Shown piece after piece: positions 36,351 through 50,639 of a stretch of 64,000 nt of DNA. This DNA comes from Letharia columbiana (lineage: Eukaryota; Ascomycota; Lecanoromycetes; Lecanorales; Parmeliaceae): assembly GCF_014066305.1 (NCBI RefSeq), contig NW_023501074.1, forward strand, positions 372,001 to 436,000. The letters are read 5' to 3'. Numbering within the stretch: position 1 is the stretch's first letter; every line of letters starts with the position of its first letter. The position numbers and the translations under genes were made by a program. The notes beneath the pieces are model-generated. The model was not told the origin of the DNA and did no database searches. It saw nothing but the letters and a program-made list of their open reading frames with translations.

Positions 36351-39300
36351 TAGAATATATTTATTCTTCTTTATTAAGAGAGAGGGAATATAAAGAGTAA
36401 TTTAATATAGCTATTTATCTTTTTATTAATATTAATAATTAGAATAATAATTAGAACTATAAGCGTCTTTATTCTTCTTCTTAAAATTATAATATAAAAG
36501 AATATTCTAAATTTTAAATCTTTAAATATTATAAGAATAAAATTCTATAATTATCTCTATTTATATATTTGTTTTAACGCGTTAAATAAGCTTAATAAAC
36601 TTTATATTTATTCTTCTCTCGAACTCTAACTTACTCTTCTATTTTACTCTATTTTAATTCTTTTAAATATCTTAAATTTATCTTTATTTAATTAAACTTA
36701 TTAACTATTTATAAATAAATTTACTTCTTAAATTATCTTAAATCTCTTTATTAAGACTAGATTTATTATTACTAATTCTCTTTAATTATAAACTTATCGA
36801 TTATCTCTCTATATATTATAGAGTATTAGCGATATATCTTAATAAACTTATAAATATTAAACTTATCGAAATACTTTTTATAAGCTCGTTATCTTTATTA
36901 ATATAATTATTATAATTATTAATTAAATTTTTATATAAAGTACTATTAGCTCTTTTAGTCTAATTCGATATACTAAGATCTCCTTTAAAATTAAATCTAA
37001 TTTATTTAAACTTATTTTCTTAATATTTTATATAAAAAATTATTATTAAAGTATAAAATATCGCTAATAAATAATACTTTTAAGTATTATAATATCTTTT
37101 AATTATTAAAAAATATCGCTTATACGTAATAGCCTTCGCGAGAAAATAAAGAATATTATAAGCTATTTAAATAACTATAGCGTATTTAAACTCTAATTTC
37201 TTCTATTACTTTAAAATTAAAAGATTTATTAAATTATTAAAAGAAACTTTATAAAGATTAGAAGTAAGATTATAATTAGAATAATAATTAGAAGACTTAT
37301 TATTTCTTTTATATTACTAAAATTAATTATATTTATTTTTATTATCTAAATTCTTAATTTTAAATTTTATCGCTTAATTAAGCGTATTTTTATTTAATCG
37401 ATTTATTCGCTTAGCTCTTTATAATTAACTATTTATATTAATATTTTAATAATTTTAAAATATTCTTTTAAGCGCTTTTTAATAGATCTTTATCTATAGC
37501 TTCTCTCTAATATTAATCTTTTAATTTAATTTCTTTAATTTTATATTATTATAATTTAGATATAAAAGTATAACTTATTTATATAAATAGTCTAAATCTA
37601 ATTAAGTTTAATTATAATAAATAATTAATTTCTTATAAATTATCTTAAGAGCTTTAAAAAGTTCTTTTTTCTAAATTTTTTTTCTTTTTAATTTTCTAAG
37701 CTTTTTATCTATATAATTAAATAGATAATTATAAATATTAAAGACGTAGTAAATTATAATCTTCTTTTCTCTATTTATTAATTTTATAAATTTATAAAAA
37801 GATTTAATAAGCTAAATTAAATATTAAATCTATTAGAAATTAATTAAAAACTATTTAAACGCTTAGACTATAATTTCTATTTATAATTATTTTTTATTAT
37901 TTAATCTTAAATAAATAGTTAATCTATTTTTTAAGAAGTATATAATATCGATATAAAGAAGTAGAGCGCGGATTAATATCTAATAAGTTAAATTCTAGCG
38001 AGTCTTAATATTCTAAAAAAAATTAAAAAAGCGTCTTTAATAATATTACTCTTTTTTAAAAGATTAATATTTATCTAATATTAAAATATTTTTATCTTAA
38101 AGTTATTTAATTTATAATATAAAAAAGATTTCTTTATATTAGTCGCTAATATTAATATATATAATAATTTTTTAAATCTTAATATAATTAATAATATAAT
38201 AATTAGAATAATAATAAGAAATATTATATTTTTATTAAGATTATTAATAGATTAATTATATTTATTTAAACTTAATTCTTATTTTCTTTATTACTTTAAC
38301 TTCTCTAAAATTTCTTATTTATTAAAATAATCTTAATATTATCTAGAAGTTCTTTTAAGACTAATTAAATAATATACGCTATATAGAGAATATATTATAA
38401 ATAATTTAAAAACTTAAATTCTTTAATATTAAACGAATTTTTTACTATAGAAATAAAAAGATAAATAATTAAATCTTCGAAGAGTATATTATTATTATTA
38501 ATATTATTAATTATAAATTTAAGTATATAATTTTAAATCTTATATTCTATAAGAATTAAATTAATAATACTTATAAGTTTCTAGCTAATATATTTATCTT
38601 TAATATATTTAAAACTTATAAAAATCTTATATTATTATTAATTAATATTAATAAAAAAGATTAGAATTATTATAAATAATTAATAATTATAAAATAATTA
38701 ATAATTTAAAATTAGAGAGACTTTAATATTATTAACTAATAAATTCTTTAATAGTTTTATCTCTAGCTCTATAGCTTTTCTTATTAATTAATTCTTTATA
38801 ATAAATATTAATTTTAATTATATATTAAGATCGAGATAATATAAGAATTATAGTATCTTAGAATTATTAGCGATTATAAATAAAATATTAATATTTATAA
38901 TTTAGCGATAAAATTATTTTAAAAAGTCTTTATATATAAGCTTTTAATCTTCTAGTATTATAAGAAAATCTTAATATTATTTTTTCTAGAGTAAATAATA
39001 AGCTAGATATTTTATTTATTATTTTATTTATTAATAATTTATATTATCTAGTTTAAAAATATATCTAATTTTTATAATTATTTATTAGATTCGTTTATTA
39101 TAATTACTTAAATTAAATTTCTTAATATATCTCTTAGATTTAATATATACTATTATATCGCTTATTTTATAATCTATAAATAAATAAATTAGAATCTTAT
39201 TATAATAATAATAAATAATATATAGCTTCTCGAAATTAATAAACGTATATTCGTTAAATTATATTTATTTCTAAGATTTCTTAATTCTTAAGCCTTAATA

Positions 39301-41529
39301 AATAGACTAATAATTATTATTAGATTTAGACTAATTCTATATAATCTATACTATCTTTATTTATTACTCTATTTATTATTTTTTATTATTAATATTAAAA
39401 AGAAAGTAAGGTTTATTATTATCTTTATATTAAAATATATTTATTAATATTTTATATTAAATATTATCGATTAAAAAAGTTAAGTCTACGCTAAATAAAG
39501 ATCTAGTTAATATCTTAAAATTAAGATATTTAAAAAGAAATTAAAAGAGATATATAAATAAATAAAATATTAGAAATAAAATAAGATTAATATTTAATAT
39601 ATAAATTCTATCTTCTTACTATAATAGAAACTTATATTACTTTAATAATATATTATTATATTATTCTTAATATTTTAAATTAGAGATTAATTCTTTCTAA
39701 TTAATATTATAATTAATAATTATATATTTAAGAGTATATAATAACGCTAATATAGAATTAATATTTAATTTAATTAATTTAAAACTCTAATTAGCTTAAT
39801 TATTAACGCTTTTCTATTTAATATAATATATACTTAATTTACTTTAATATTAATATTTATTTATTACTATATTATTTTAATTATTAAAATTAAAAATTAT
39901 ATTTATTTAATTAATATTTTAATCGCTAATTATACTAATAAAAGCGTATATTAATATTTTAGAACTATTAAATTAATTTTATTAGATATTAATAAAAATT
40001 TAAAATTTAATTTAAACGCTTTAATAATTTAATTAGCTAGATTAATTATCATCTAAATCTTCTATATATAAAAATTAAACCTTTTATCGCGCTAAAATTA
40101 TTCTTAAGTCTTAAAATCTTTCTTATTAATACGGCTTTCTTTTATTCGAGTAATATTATAATATCTTTTACTTAAGCGTTAAAATATTAAAATATTATAT
40201 TCTTCGCTTTTAATTAGATAATCTTATCTTTAAATCGATATCTTTAATCTTATAAAAATAATAATTAATTTATTATAAACGAAGGCGAAAAAGAAATAAT
40301 ATCTTCTTCTATCTTTAGAATAGAAGAAGAGAAAAAAATTAATTAATTAATTATAAGCTATAAACGACTCGATATTTAAGAATAACGAATTAATAAAGTT
40401 ATAATATTAAAATAAAGAGCTTTTCTTATAATTAATAAATATAAGATTAAATAGAAATTAATTAGATTAATAAGATTATCTTTAATAGATATATCGCGTA
40501 TATAAAGAATATCGAAATATATAAAATATAAGAGAGAGTATATATATATAGTTATAAATATTTAAAGTATATTTAAAATATAGAAAGAAGCGCTTATATA
40601 TAGCTTTATAATACGTATTAATAAAAAAGAAGTTAACCTCTTTTTCTAATTAGCTTTCTAATTAACGTTTAAATTTAATCTATCTTTAAATAATATTTTA
40701 TTTTAATAATATTTTATTTTAATAATATTTTATTTTAATAAGATTTTAGTTATATAATATTAGTTAGCTTAATAATAAATATTTAATATTATTCTTTTCT
40801 AATTTATTCTCTTCTTTCTTAAAAATTCCTTTTATTATTATAGTATTTATATTATAATATACTTATTTATTATAATATTATCTATATCTAAAAAAAATAA
40901 AATTATTTTTTCTATACTCTATAATTAAATTAAATTAATAATATTATTTTTATAAAGTAAGTATACGCTTAATAGCGCTATATCTCTTAATATAATAACT
41001 AATTATAATATTAATTATAATTTATTAATATATAATATTATTATTTATTAAAGTTATTAACTCGATAATTATAAAAGCTTAGAAAATTCTTAATAATTTA
41101 CTAATTATTAATTTAGATTTATTTAAATTATCGAAGCGAAGTAAAGATAAAACTTCGCGAAAGTGAAGATTAGAAAATTATATGCGAAGTTTAAAAAGTA
41201 TAGCTATAAATAAGAAAAGTATATAATTATATTAATTATATATATTTATATCGAGTAGTAAATTAATTATACGCGCTAATTAAATTATTACTAATTAAAC
41301 TTTAAAGCTTATATATTAAAGGAAATCCGCGAATTATAAAAATTAATAAATTTAATTATTTCTTAAATTATATTTATTTAAATAATAAAGAAGATCTTAA
41401 TTTATATAACTTCAAATTCGATTAATTCGCTTTAAATTTAATTCTCTATATTAAGCGTACTTTAAGAAGCTATAAAGATAAAATTAGTAAGCGATTTTAA
41501 TAATATAACTTACTTTTTTATTAATTATT
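36351..41529. other. 5.2 kb RIP-degraded DNA, unassigned
   Basis: No open frame, no recognisable family. AATTAGAATAATAATTAGAA-type words recur (about 36430, 37275, 38200) and also appear next to LTR-like copies C1 and C3, so part of this may be the interior of the same retrotransposon. That link is weak. Confidence 0.5.
40685..40745 (+). repeat. 17-bp tandem repeat, about 3.5 copies
   Basis: ATAATATTTTATTTTA units in direct succession. Simple repeat in AT-rich DNA. Confidence 0.75.
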
Positions 41530-44351
41530 AGTATATATAAAAGAATAAGATAGGGCTAAGCTTGAAAACCTTAAATTTATATATATAGTTAATTATAAAT
41601 TTAGAGTTACTACGCTCTTTAGTTAGACCGACTAAGTTAGCCCGCTAGCCCTTTCGAGCTTTCTTATTAAAAATTTATATATAGAAGTTTTATACTCTAA
41701 AATAACCAGCTCTCTATAAATACTATTTCTTTATAATTTCGTAAATTATAGAGCTTAGTTTACGCTTTCTAACGATATAAAAATAATAAAGTTTAGTCTA
41801 CTATTAATAAATAAAATAAATATTTAAATATAATAGTTATAGTAGTTATATTAGACGCGTATTCGAAATCGAATAATAATTCTTTTATCTATTTATTTAT
41901 TTATATAATTATTATTCTTTTATTACTCTATTAATTCTATTAATTTCATTAATATAAATATAATTATTCTCGATACCCCTCGCGGAAACGTTACTAAACG
42001 CTTTAGGCATATATACCTCTTTTACTTCATCTCTTAGAGCTCTCTATTAACCGCAAATTTATTATTACTAATAATCGAGGCCGTAAGCGAGTTTAATAGC
42101 TATCTACTACTACTTATAAACGCGTTAGAAAGCTCTTAAAAAGAGTCTAAACGAATTTATAGTTATTATTCTCTCTTATATATTACTCGATTAGCCGCTT
42201 AATTAATACTATCTATTCTATTAGCTTAATAATTTACTTAGTTAACTACTTAGCTAGTTACTTAGTCTAATACTCTATAAGAGAAGAAGTAAGAGAAGAA
42301 ACTATAATAGATAAATGCGGAGAATACTACGGAGAATACTATAAAGAATACTACGAAGAAATTAAGCGGTAATAAGACTATTATCATTAAGAATACGGCT
42401 TAGCTCTTCAAGATCCTACGTTATATACTCTTTACGATTTTATATTAAATTATTACTTAGTAAGCGAAGAATATTACTATAACTTAATCTATTATCTTTA
42501 CTATATTAAGAAGTAAGAGAAGGAATTATAATAGATAAATACGAAGAATACTACGAAGAAATTAAGCGGTAATAAGATTATTATCGTTAAAAATACGACT
42601 TAGCTCTTTAAGATCTCACGTTATATACTCTTTACGATTTTATATTAAATTATTACTTAGTAAGCGAAGAATACTACTATAATTTAGTTTATTATTTTTA
42701 CTATATTAAGAAGTAAGAGAAGAAACTATAATAGATAAATACGGAGAATACTACGAAGAATACTATAGAGAATACTACGGAGAAATTAAGCGGTAATAAG
42801 ACTATTATCGTTAAGAATACGACTTAGCTCTTTAAGATCTTACGTTATATTAGTTATTTACTTAGTTAATTACTTAGCTAGTTACTTAATCTAATACTCT
42901 ATAAAAGAAGAAGTAAGAGAAGAAACTATAATAGGCGAATACGGAGAATACTACGGAGAAATTAAGCGGTAATAAGACTTTTAATATTAAGAATACGGCT
43001 TAGCTCTCTAAGATCCCACGTTATATACTCTCTACGATTCTATATTAAATTATTACTTAGTAAGCGAAGAATATTACTATAACTTAGTTTATTATCTCTA
43101 CTATATTAAGAAGTAAGAGAAGAAACTATAATAGATAAATACGGAGAATACTACGAAGAATACTACGGAGAATACTACGGAGAAATTAAGCGGTAATAAG
43201 ACTATTATCGTTAAGAATACGACTTAGCTCTCTAAGATCCCACGTTATATACTCTCTACGATTTTATATTAAATTATTACTTAGTAAGCGAAGAATACTA
43301 CTATAACTTAATCTATTATTCTTACTATATTAATATAATATATTACTATAATAACGTTATAAGAGAAGAATCTACTATTATAGTTAATTAGGCCTCTATA
43401 GAAGAAAAATTATAAGAGAAGAAATTATAATAGATAAATGCGGAGAATACTACGGAGAATACTACGAAGAATACTACGAAGAAATTAAGCGGTAATAAGG
43501 CTATTATCATTAAGAATACGGCTTAGCTCTTTAAGATCCCACGTTATATACTCTCTACGATTTTATATTAAATTATTACTTAGTAAGCGAAGAATACTAT
43601 TATAACTTAGTCGTTTTATATTAAATTATTACTTAGTAAGCGGAGAATACTACTATAACTTAATCTATTATTTCTACTATATTAAGAAGTAAGAGAAGGA
43701 ACTATAATAGATAAATGCGGAGAATACTACGGAGAAACTAAGCGGTAATAAGATTACTATCGTTAAGAATACGGCTTAGCTCTTTAAGATCCCACGTTAT
43801 ATACTCTCTACGGTTTTATATTAAATTATTACTTAGTAATAAGCGGAGAATACCACTATAACTTTTATTATTCTTATTATATTAATATAATATATTACTA
43901 TAATAACGTTATAAGAGAAGAATCTATTATTATAGTTAATTAAGCCTCTATAGAAGAAATATCGAACGATATATATTTAAATGAATTGAAATCGTTCGAT
44001 ATCTATAGCTATTTTATTATTCGAAAGATTTTACTGCGGTAGAAGATATTGTGGGATTTATATCACTAACTAGCACGTTATCTTTATTTCTTTTCGATAT
44101 TTTAATACTTCTTATTATAAGAACGTAGTCTTTCTCTATTTTTTATAGGTAATTATTACGAATTAATTCTTTATACTTAATATACCTTTCTAATTAGGCC
44201 TTAGCGCGCCTCTCTTCGTATATATATATCTATATATAGGTTAAAAACGTATAGCAAGCGATTAGAGTTCGATTTGACTTAGGGCTAGGGCTAAAATTCG
44301 ATTTAACTTAGAAAAATTCAACTCTATGAATTTAATTCATAGGCCTTTACT
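41530..44351 (-). mobile_element. Family A copy A4, longest array
   Basis: 2.8 kb with both family ends, AGTATATATAAAAGAATAAG on the left and TTCATAGGCCTTTACT on the right. Possible target duplication AATTAT or ATTAT on both sides. Contains about seven satellite units, marked by ATTAAGCGGTAATAAG at about 42361, 42561, 42787, 42961, 43187, 43487 and 43740. It lacks the LTR retrotransposon and retains the empty insertion site at 42841-42857. Changes relative to A3 are overwhelmingly CpA/TpG to TpA, with CpG words such as CTCCGCAT mostly kept. Non-coding. Confidence 0.8.
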
Positions 44352-44769
44352 AATTATAAATAAATAAAGTTATTAACTAATATCTAGCGACTTAATTATA
44401 TATATTTTATATAAAAAGAATTACTTTATAATTAAAAGATATATAATTTTTTAGATAATTATAATAAGATATAAATTTATAAATAATAATATAATATTAT
44501 TAAAGTCTAAACGTAGTTTTTATAAAAAGAAAATAAATAATAAATTAAAGAAAAACTATTCTAAGTTAAAAATAAGATATTATAATTATTATTCTACTTA
44601 TTACGCTTAATTAATAATATTTAACTATTATACTTAATCTAATAATTTTATATATTTTATATTTATAAAATAAAACTTCTTAAATCGATTTAAATATAAA
44701 TATATATTTATAAAAATACTATTACTCTAATAAAAGAGGCTTCTTATTCTAAAATCTATATTAAATTAA
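44352..44769. other. RIP-degraded DNA, nothing recognised
   Basis: No ORF and no match to other parts of the window. Confidence 0.6.
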
Positions 44770-45320
44770 AGATTATATTTCTATATTTAATAGCTTTAAT
44801 TTCTATAGTTATTATTAATATCGCGATTAAATTTATATAATAATAGTATATCTTTCTTATTAGCGAGTATTTCTATATTTAATAATTTTAATTTCTATAA
44901 TTACTATTAATATCGCGATTAAATTCGTATAATAATAATACGTCTTTCTTATTAGCGAATATCTTTATATTCGATAACTTTAATTCTTATAATTACTATT
45001 AATATCGCGATTAAATTTATAGTAATAATAATCTTTTTATTAGGATATCTCTATATTTAATAATTTTAATTTTATAATTATTATTAATATCCGATTAAAT
45101 TTATATAGTAATAGTATATCTTTTTTATTAGCGAGTATTTTTATATTTAATAGCTTTAATTTTTATAATTATTATTAATATCGCGATTAAATTTATATAG
45201 TAATAATATACTTTTCTTATTAACGAGTATCTCTATGTTTATATTTAATTTTATTATTATTATTAATATCGCGATTAAATTCATATAGTAATAATATATC
45301 TTTCTTATTAATAAGTATAT
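44770..45320 (-). repeat. Tandem array of ~90-bp units, about 6 copies
   Basis: The word AATATCGCGATTAAA recurs at about 44816, 44909, 45001, 45090 (damaged), 45179 and 45266, steps of 86-93 bases. Each unit also has CTTTCTTATTAGCGAGTAT and TTTAATTTCTATAATTA. The unit is near 30-31 codons. Read on the minus strand a unit gives a broken LLYEFNRDINSNYRN-like phrase, faintly reminiscent of an ankyrin repeat (33 codons), so this may be the ruin of a repeat-protein gene. That is a guess. Confidence 0.75.
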
Positions 45321-48300
45321 TAATAATTGTAAATAGCTAAAATATAATAGAAAATAGTAGATAACTCTTATTAATATTCGATTTTAAATCTATAGCTTCT
45401 TTATCTTATTTAAGAGTAAAGATATTTATATCTAGAATTTAAAGTAAGTATATTCTAATATATAATTATTAAATATCTAGATATAAATCTTTTAGTTAAA
45501 AGATTAATTTCTTTAAAGTTAATTAGTATAATTATAATAATAATTAGAAATATAATTATTATATTATATAGCGTATTTTAATAAATTAAATTTAATAGAC
45601 TTCGCTAATATAACGCTAGATAGATTTTAAAATATTAAAGCTATAAATAGAAATTCTCTCTTTCTTTCTTTCTTAGTATTTTATTATAAATTAAATATTT
45701 TCTTTTATTAATATTTTATATTATAATTATTTTATCTTATTTATCTTAATTTAATTTAATAATAATATATTATTAATAATTATTAATCTTAATAGCGATT
45801 TTATTATATTATTATTATATAGAGATAGCGATATTAATTTATATATTAAGTCGACTTATTTAAAAGATAATATAAATCTTAATAATCTTTTTAATAATAT
45901 AAATAATTAGTTAAATAATTATTTATTTAATCTTTATATTAAGATTTTAAATTAAAAGAAAATTTTAAAGTCTTCTAGTTATAAAAAGATAATTACGAAA
46001 AAAATCAAATAAGATAAATCTTTAATTATTCGCGCTTTCGATATAAAGATTATAAAAAAGAGTATTTTAAGATCTTTATTTATAAAGATTAAAAATTAAT
46101 ATTAAAAATAAGAAAGTAAGTATAGTAATATAATATTTTATTAAGTAATATATATATATAATTAATAATAATTTAGCTATTACTTTATAGAAGATTAAAA
46201 AATATTAGAAATTAATTAATTTACTTTTTTTAAAAAGATCTTTCGCTTATATAATATAAGAGATTATTAATATAATATTACTATCTTATTATATTATATA
46301 AATTTAGATTTTTATATTAAATACGTTATAAGAAGCTATCGAAGTAGCTTTAATATCGAAATTTTATTATATATTAGCTTTTTATTAAGTTATTATTCTA
46401 TTAATAAATTATATAATTAATAATCTCTACGCTATTTATAATAAAAGAGTTATATTAATAATTAAAGATATAAAGTTTATATAAATAATATATTAATATA
46501 TAATAAGAGAGAGTATATAAAAAATAAGAATAAGATAATTAAAAGTACTTTATTTAGATAGAAGAGAGTTAAAATACTTAATATAAAATAGAATTCTAAT
46601 TATCTTTCTAATTATCGAAAAATATATAAATTTATTATTCTAATAATAATCTCTTTATATTCTCTTTATTAGCGAGAATTTCTTATTTAAAGAAACGCGT
46701 AGCTAATAATTTTAATATAAAAAATAAGATCTTAAATTCTTAAATTTTAAAGTATTATAAGTTAAATAATAGTTATAAATAATTTTAATATAAATTAGAT
46801 TAAAAGTAAGAATTTAAATATAATCTCTATTATTAATAAGAAGATTATTAAAAAAGAGATAATATTTAGCGTTAATTTATATTTTTAAATATATAAATAA
46901 AATATAGTCGAACTATAAAACGCGTTTATAAATTAAATAAGAATTTGAATAATTTATAAATATAGATTTTTTCTATAAAAGCTTATTAAGATAATCTATA
47001 AGAGTATAAAATCTTTATTATCTCTATATTCTTATATCGTCAATAGCTTTATCTATAAAGATATTTAATAAAATAAAAATATTAAATTCGATTAAAGACT
47101 TAATCGATAAATATTTTTTTTTAATTTATAAAAATACGCTTAAAATTTAATTAAATATTAGAAATTAGAAATTTATACTTAATTATTATAAAGTATTATT
47201 TTAGCTTTATACAAAGTCTAAGATTTAAGATTTAGATTATAAAATTAATTATATTTATTATACGCGTATAAGAGAGAAAAGAAATATTAGCGATAAGTAA
47301 GTAAAGAAACACTTAAAGTATAATAATAATTATTTTAAGAGAGAGTTTTAAGCGATAATATTAATTACGTATATATATTAAGAGTATAAAATAAGATCTT
47401 AAATTTTTAAATTCTAAAGTATTATAAGTTAAATAATAATTATAAATAAATTTAATATAAATTAGATTAGAAGTAAGAATTTAATATAATAATAAAAATT
47501 TAAGACGTTATTTATAAGATTAAAAAAGAAAAAGTTAAAAAGTTAAGAAAGAAAGATAAAAATAAATTTAATAGAAATATTAAAGCTAATAAGAAGAAAG
47601 ATTTAAAGAGAATAAAAAAATAAATATTATATTATAATTTAAATATAAATATTTAAGATATAAATCTTAATTAAGAAGTATTATTTATTTTTAAATATAT
47701 TTATAAGTAGAAAGTATTTATTCATATAAAAAGATATTATAATTAAAAAGAATTATATTTTAAAATTAATTATAACTCTTAATAGAAATATTAAAAAGAT
47801 TTATAAGATAGATAGCGTAAATAACTAAAAACTTAAGGATATAAAGTTATTACTTCGCTATTATTAAGTATAAAAAGTAGCTTTTATAAAGAATTAAGAG
47901 ATTAATAGTAAAGAGTTATTAAGTAGTATATTAATAAGTCTATTATCTCTTAATTATCTTAAAAAAGATTTATTAACTTTAAAACTTTAAAGAGAAATAT
48001 TATAGATCTTAATAAGATTTTAATAATAATTAATTTAATTAAAAATAGATAATAGCCCTCTTATTATTAGTTAGATTTTTTTTTTATTCTTTATTAATTT
48101 CGTCTATAAGAAGTATTAATTAATATCTCTTTAATAATACTAGCTAACTTACTATCTCTTAATAAAAAGTATCGCTAAAGTATATAAATTTAAGTTATTA
48201 TATTATTTAATAGATATAAAATTAATATTAACGATAAAAATATTTATTCGCGATTTTTATTATATAGCTTTTTAATATCTATATTATAATTTATAAATAT

Positions 48301-49984
48301 TTATTTTATTTAATAATAGATATCTTTTCTAGCTAGTATAATTACTTAATTTTTTATCTTCTTTTATATTTATTATAAATTCTAATTTTCTTTAATATTA
48401 TAATTTATTTCTTTATCTAAACTCTAAATTTATCGCGATATTAAAATAATCTAGATTTTAAATAAAGAGTATAATATATAATATAAGAATTAGCGTTTAA
48501 TATAAGAGAAAAGAATTTATAATATAAAATTCTAAATATTTTTTTAATTAATAAATAGCGAAATCTATTATAATCTCTTCTTTTAAGCTTTTATATCTAA
48601 GTATTTATATTTTAATAATAAAAATAAAAAGCGATTTAAAATCTTATTATTATAGTTATTAATTATTATTTAAAAAATCTCTTTTATTCTATTATTATCT
48701 TTATTTAACTTTTATTTATTTAATATATAATTATAATTCTTTAATTATTATTTAGTCGAGCTTAATAAATCTAGAAAATTATTATTATTTATATTAAATT
48801 ACTATATTATTAAATTTCTTTATATTATATATTTAATCTTATTAAAATAAATATATAAAGATAATAAATCGAATTTTAATTAATTAGTCTAGATAATTTT
48901 TAATATACTTTTATTAAAAAGAGAGTAATAAATAAAAAAAGTACTTATTATAAAATTCGTTTATATATAATTATATATTTTTTTAATCTAAAAATTATAA
49001 GTTAATAATTTTATATACGCGAGAAATAATAATAATATATTTTATAATCGATTTTAGAAGAATAATTCTATATTATAAAATCTCTATATTTATATTTTTT
49101 TAATTATATAATAAAGTTCGTAGTTATAAGAGTTAATATATATTATTTTCGCTTATAAAGACTAATAAGCTCTTTATTAAAAATCTTTAAATTATTATAA
49201 AAATAAGAAATAATCTTTATTTATAAGATTATTTAATTATATTAAATAATCTAATTAATAACTTTAAGTTATTATCTAATAATATACTTATCTCTTATTC
49301 TTTCTCTTTTTTTATTTATTTTAAAATTATAAGATAAATAAAATTATTTAATATTTTCTTCTCTATTAAATCTTTTTATTATAAGATTATACTCTTATTA
49401 TTATTAATAATACTTTTTTATTTTTAATTATTTAAATTTAATTATATAGCTAATATAAATATATACTTTTTCTTTAAAATATTAAATAAAAAAATTATAT
49501 ATATTAATATCTAATAATATTATAATATAGTTAATCTTATTATTTATAAAAATATATATCTTTAATCTCTTATAATATCTTTTTCTACTTCTCTAAATTT
49601 ATACTTTTAAATCTATTTATATTTTTAACTTTATCTCTTATAATTAATATTATATTAAGATTAATAATAAATAACTTTTATAAGCGAGCTTTAAGTAGAT
49701 TATATACTTTAAGAGTTATTATATATTAATAAAATTTAATAATATAAAAATTCTTAAAAGAGCTCTTTTATTATCGCTTTATATTTATAATTTTTAATAT
49801 TAATTAAATAATTATAAAATCTTAATAGCGATAAAAATAAAAAGAATTTAATTAAAAGATTATTATCGCGAAGTATTCGCTAAAGATTATTTATATTATT
49901 TACTTCTATATATATAATTAAAATTATAAATTTAATTTTACTTTATAATAATAAAGAATTTTATCTTTAAAACTTAATTTTATA
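45321..49984. other. 4.7 kb RIP-degraded DNA with one internal direct repeat
   Basis: Positions about 46735-46820 and 47388-47484 are copies of each other (both with AAGTATTATAAGTTAAATAAT). Otherwise nothing recognised and no frame survives. Confidence 0.55.
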
Positions 49985-50639
49985 TATATAGATTATTTAT
50001 AATTCTAGGTTATTATTTACCTCTTTAGTTATATATAAATTAAATTAGCCCGCTACCCTCTTAAGTTCTCTAATATATAAAAATTTATATATAGAAGTTT
50101 TATACTTTAAAGTACTTAGCTTATAATATATATAGTTACTTTATAATTCCTTAAATTATAAAGCTCGCTTTACGCTTTCTAACGCTATAAAAATTATAAA
50201 GTTTAATCTACTATTAATAAAGCGAAGTAGTATTTAAATATAATTATATAAAACATCGTTGAGATTAAATGAATGAATAATTCTTTTATCTATTTATATA
50301 ATTATTATTCTTCTATCTCTCTATTAATTCTATTAATTTCATTAATATAAATATAATTATTCTCGATACCCCTCGTCTAAAAATTACTAAACGTTTAAGA
50401 TATATATACTTCTTTTTCTCGCCTTTTAAAGCCTCTATTAACGCTTTTAGATTGTTTTTTAACGAATTTATTATTACTAATAATCGAGGCCGTAAGCGAG
50501 CTTAATAGCTATCTACTACTACTTATAAACGCGTTAAAAAACTCTTAAAAAGAGCTTAAACGAATATATTCTTCTCTATAGATTTCTTTTAAATTAGCGA
50601 TAATATCTTTTAACCTAGCGATACTATCTTTTAAAACGC
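49985..50639 (-). mobile_element. Family A fragment A5
   Basis: Corresponds to the right-terminal 600 bp of the family (compare 41600-42180 in A4): TTAGCCCGCTACCCTC, TTTATATATAGAAGTTTTA, AAGCTCGCTTTACGCTTTC, TCTCGATACCCCTCG and ATCGAGGCCGTAAGCGAG. The satellite and the AGTAAAGGCC end are missing. Abuts the Helitron remnant. Confidence 0.65.
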
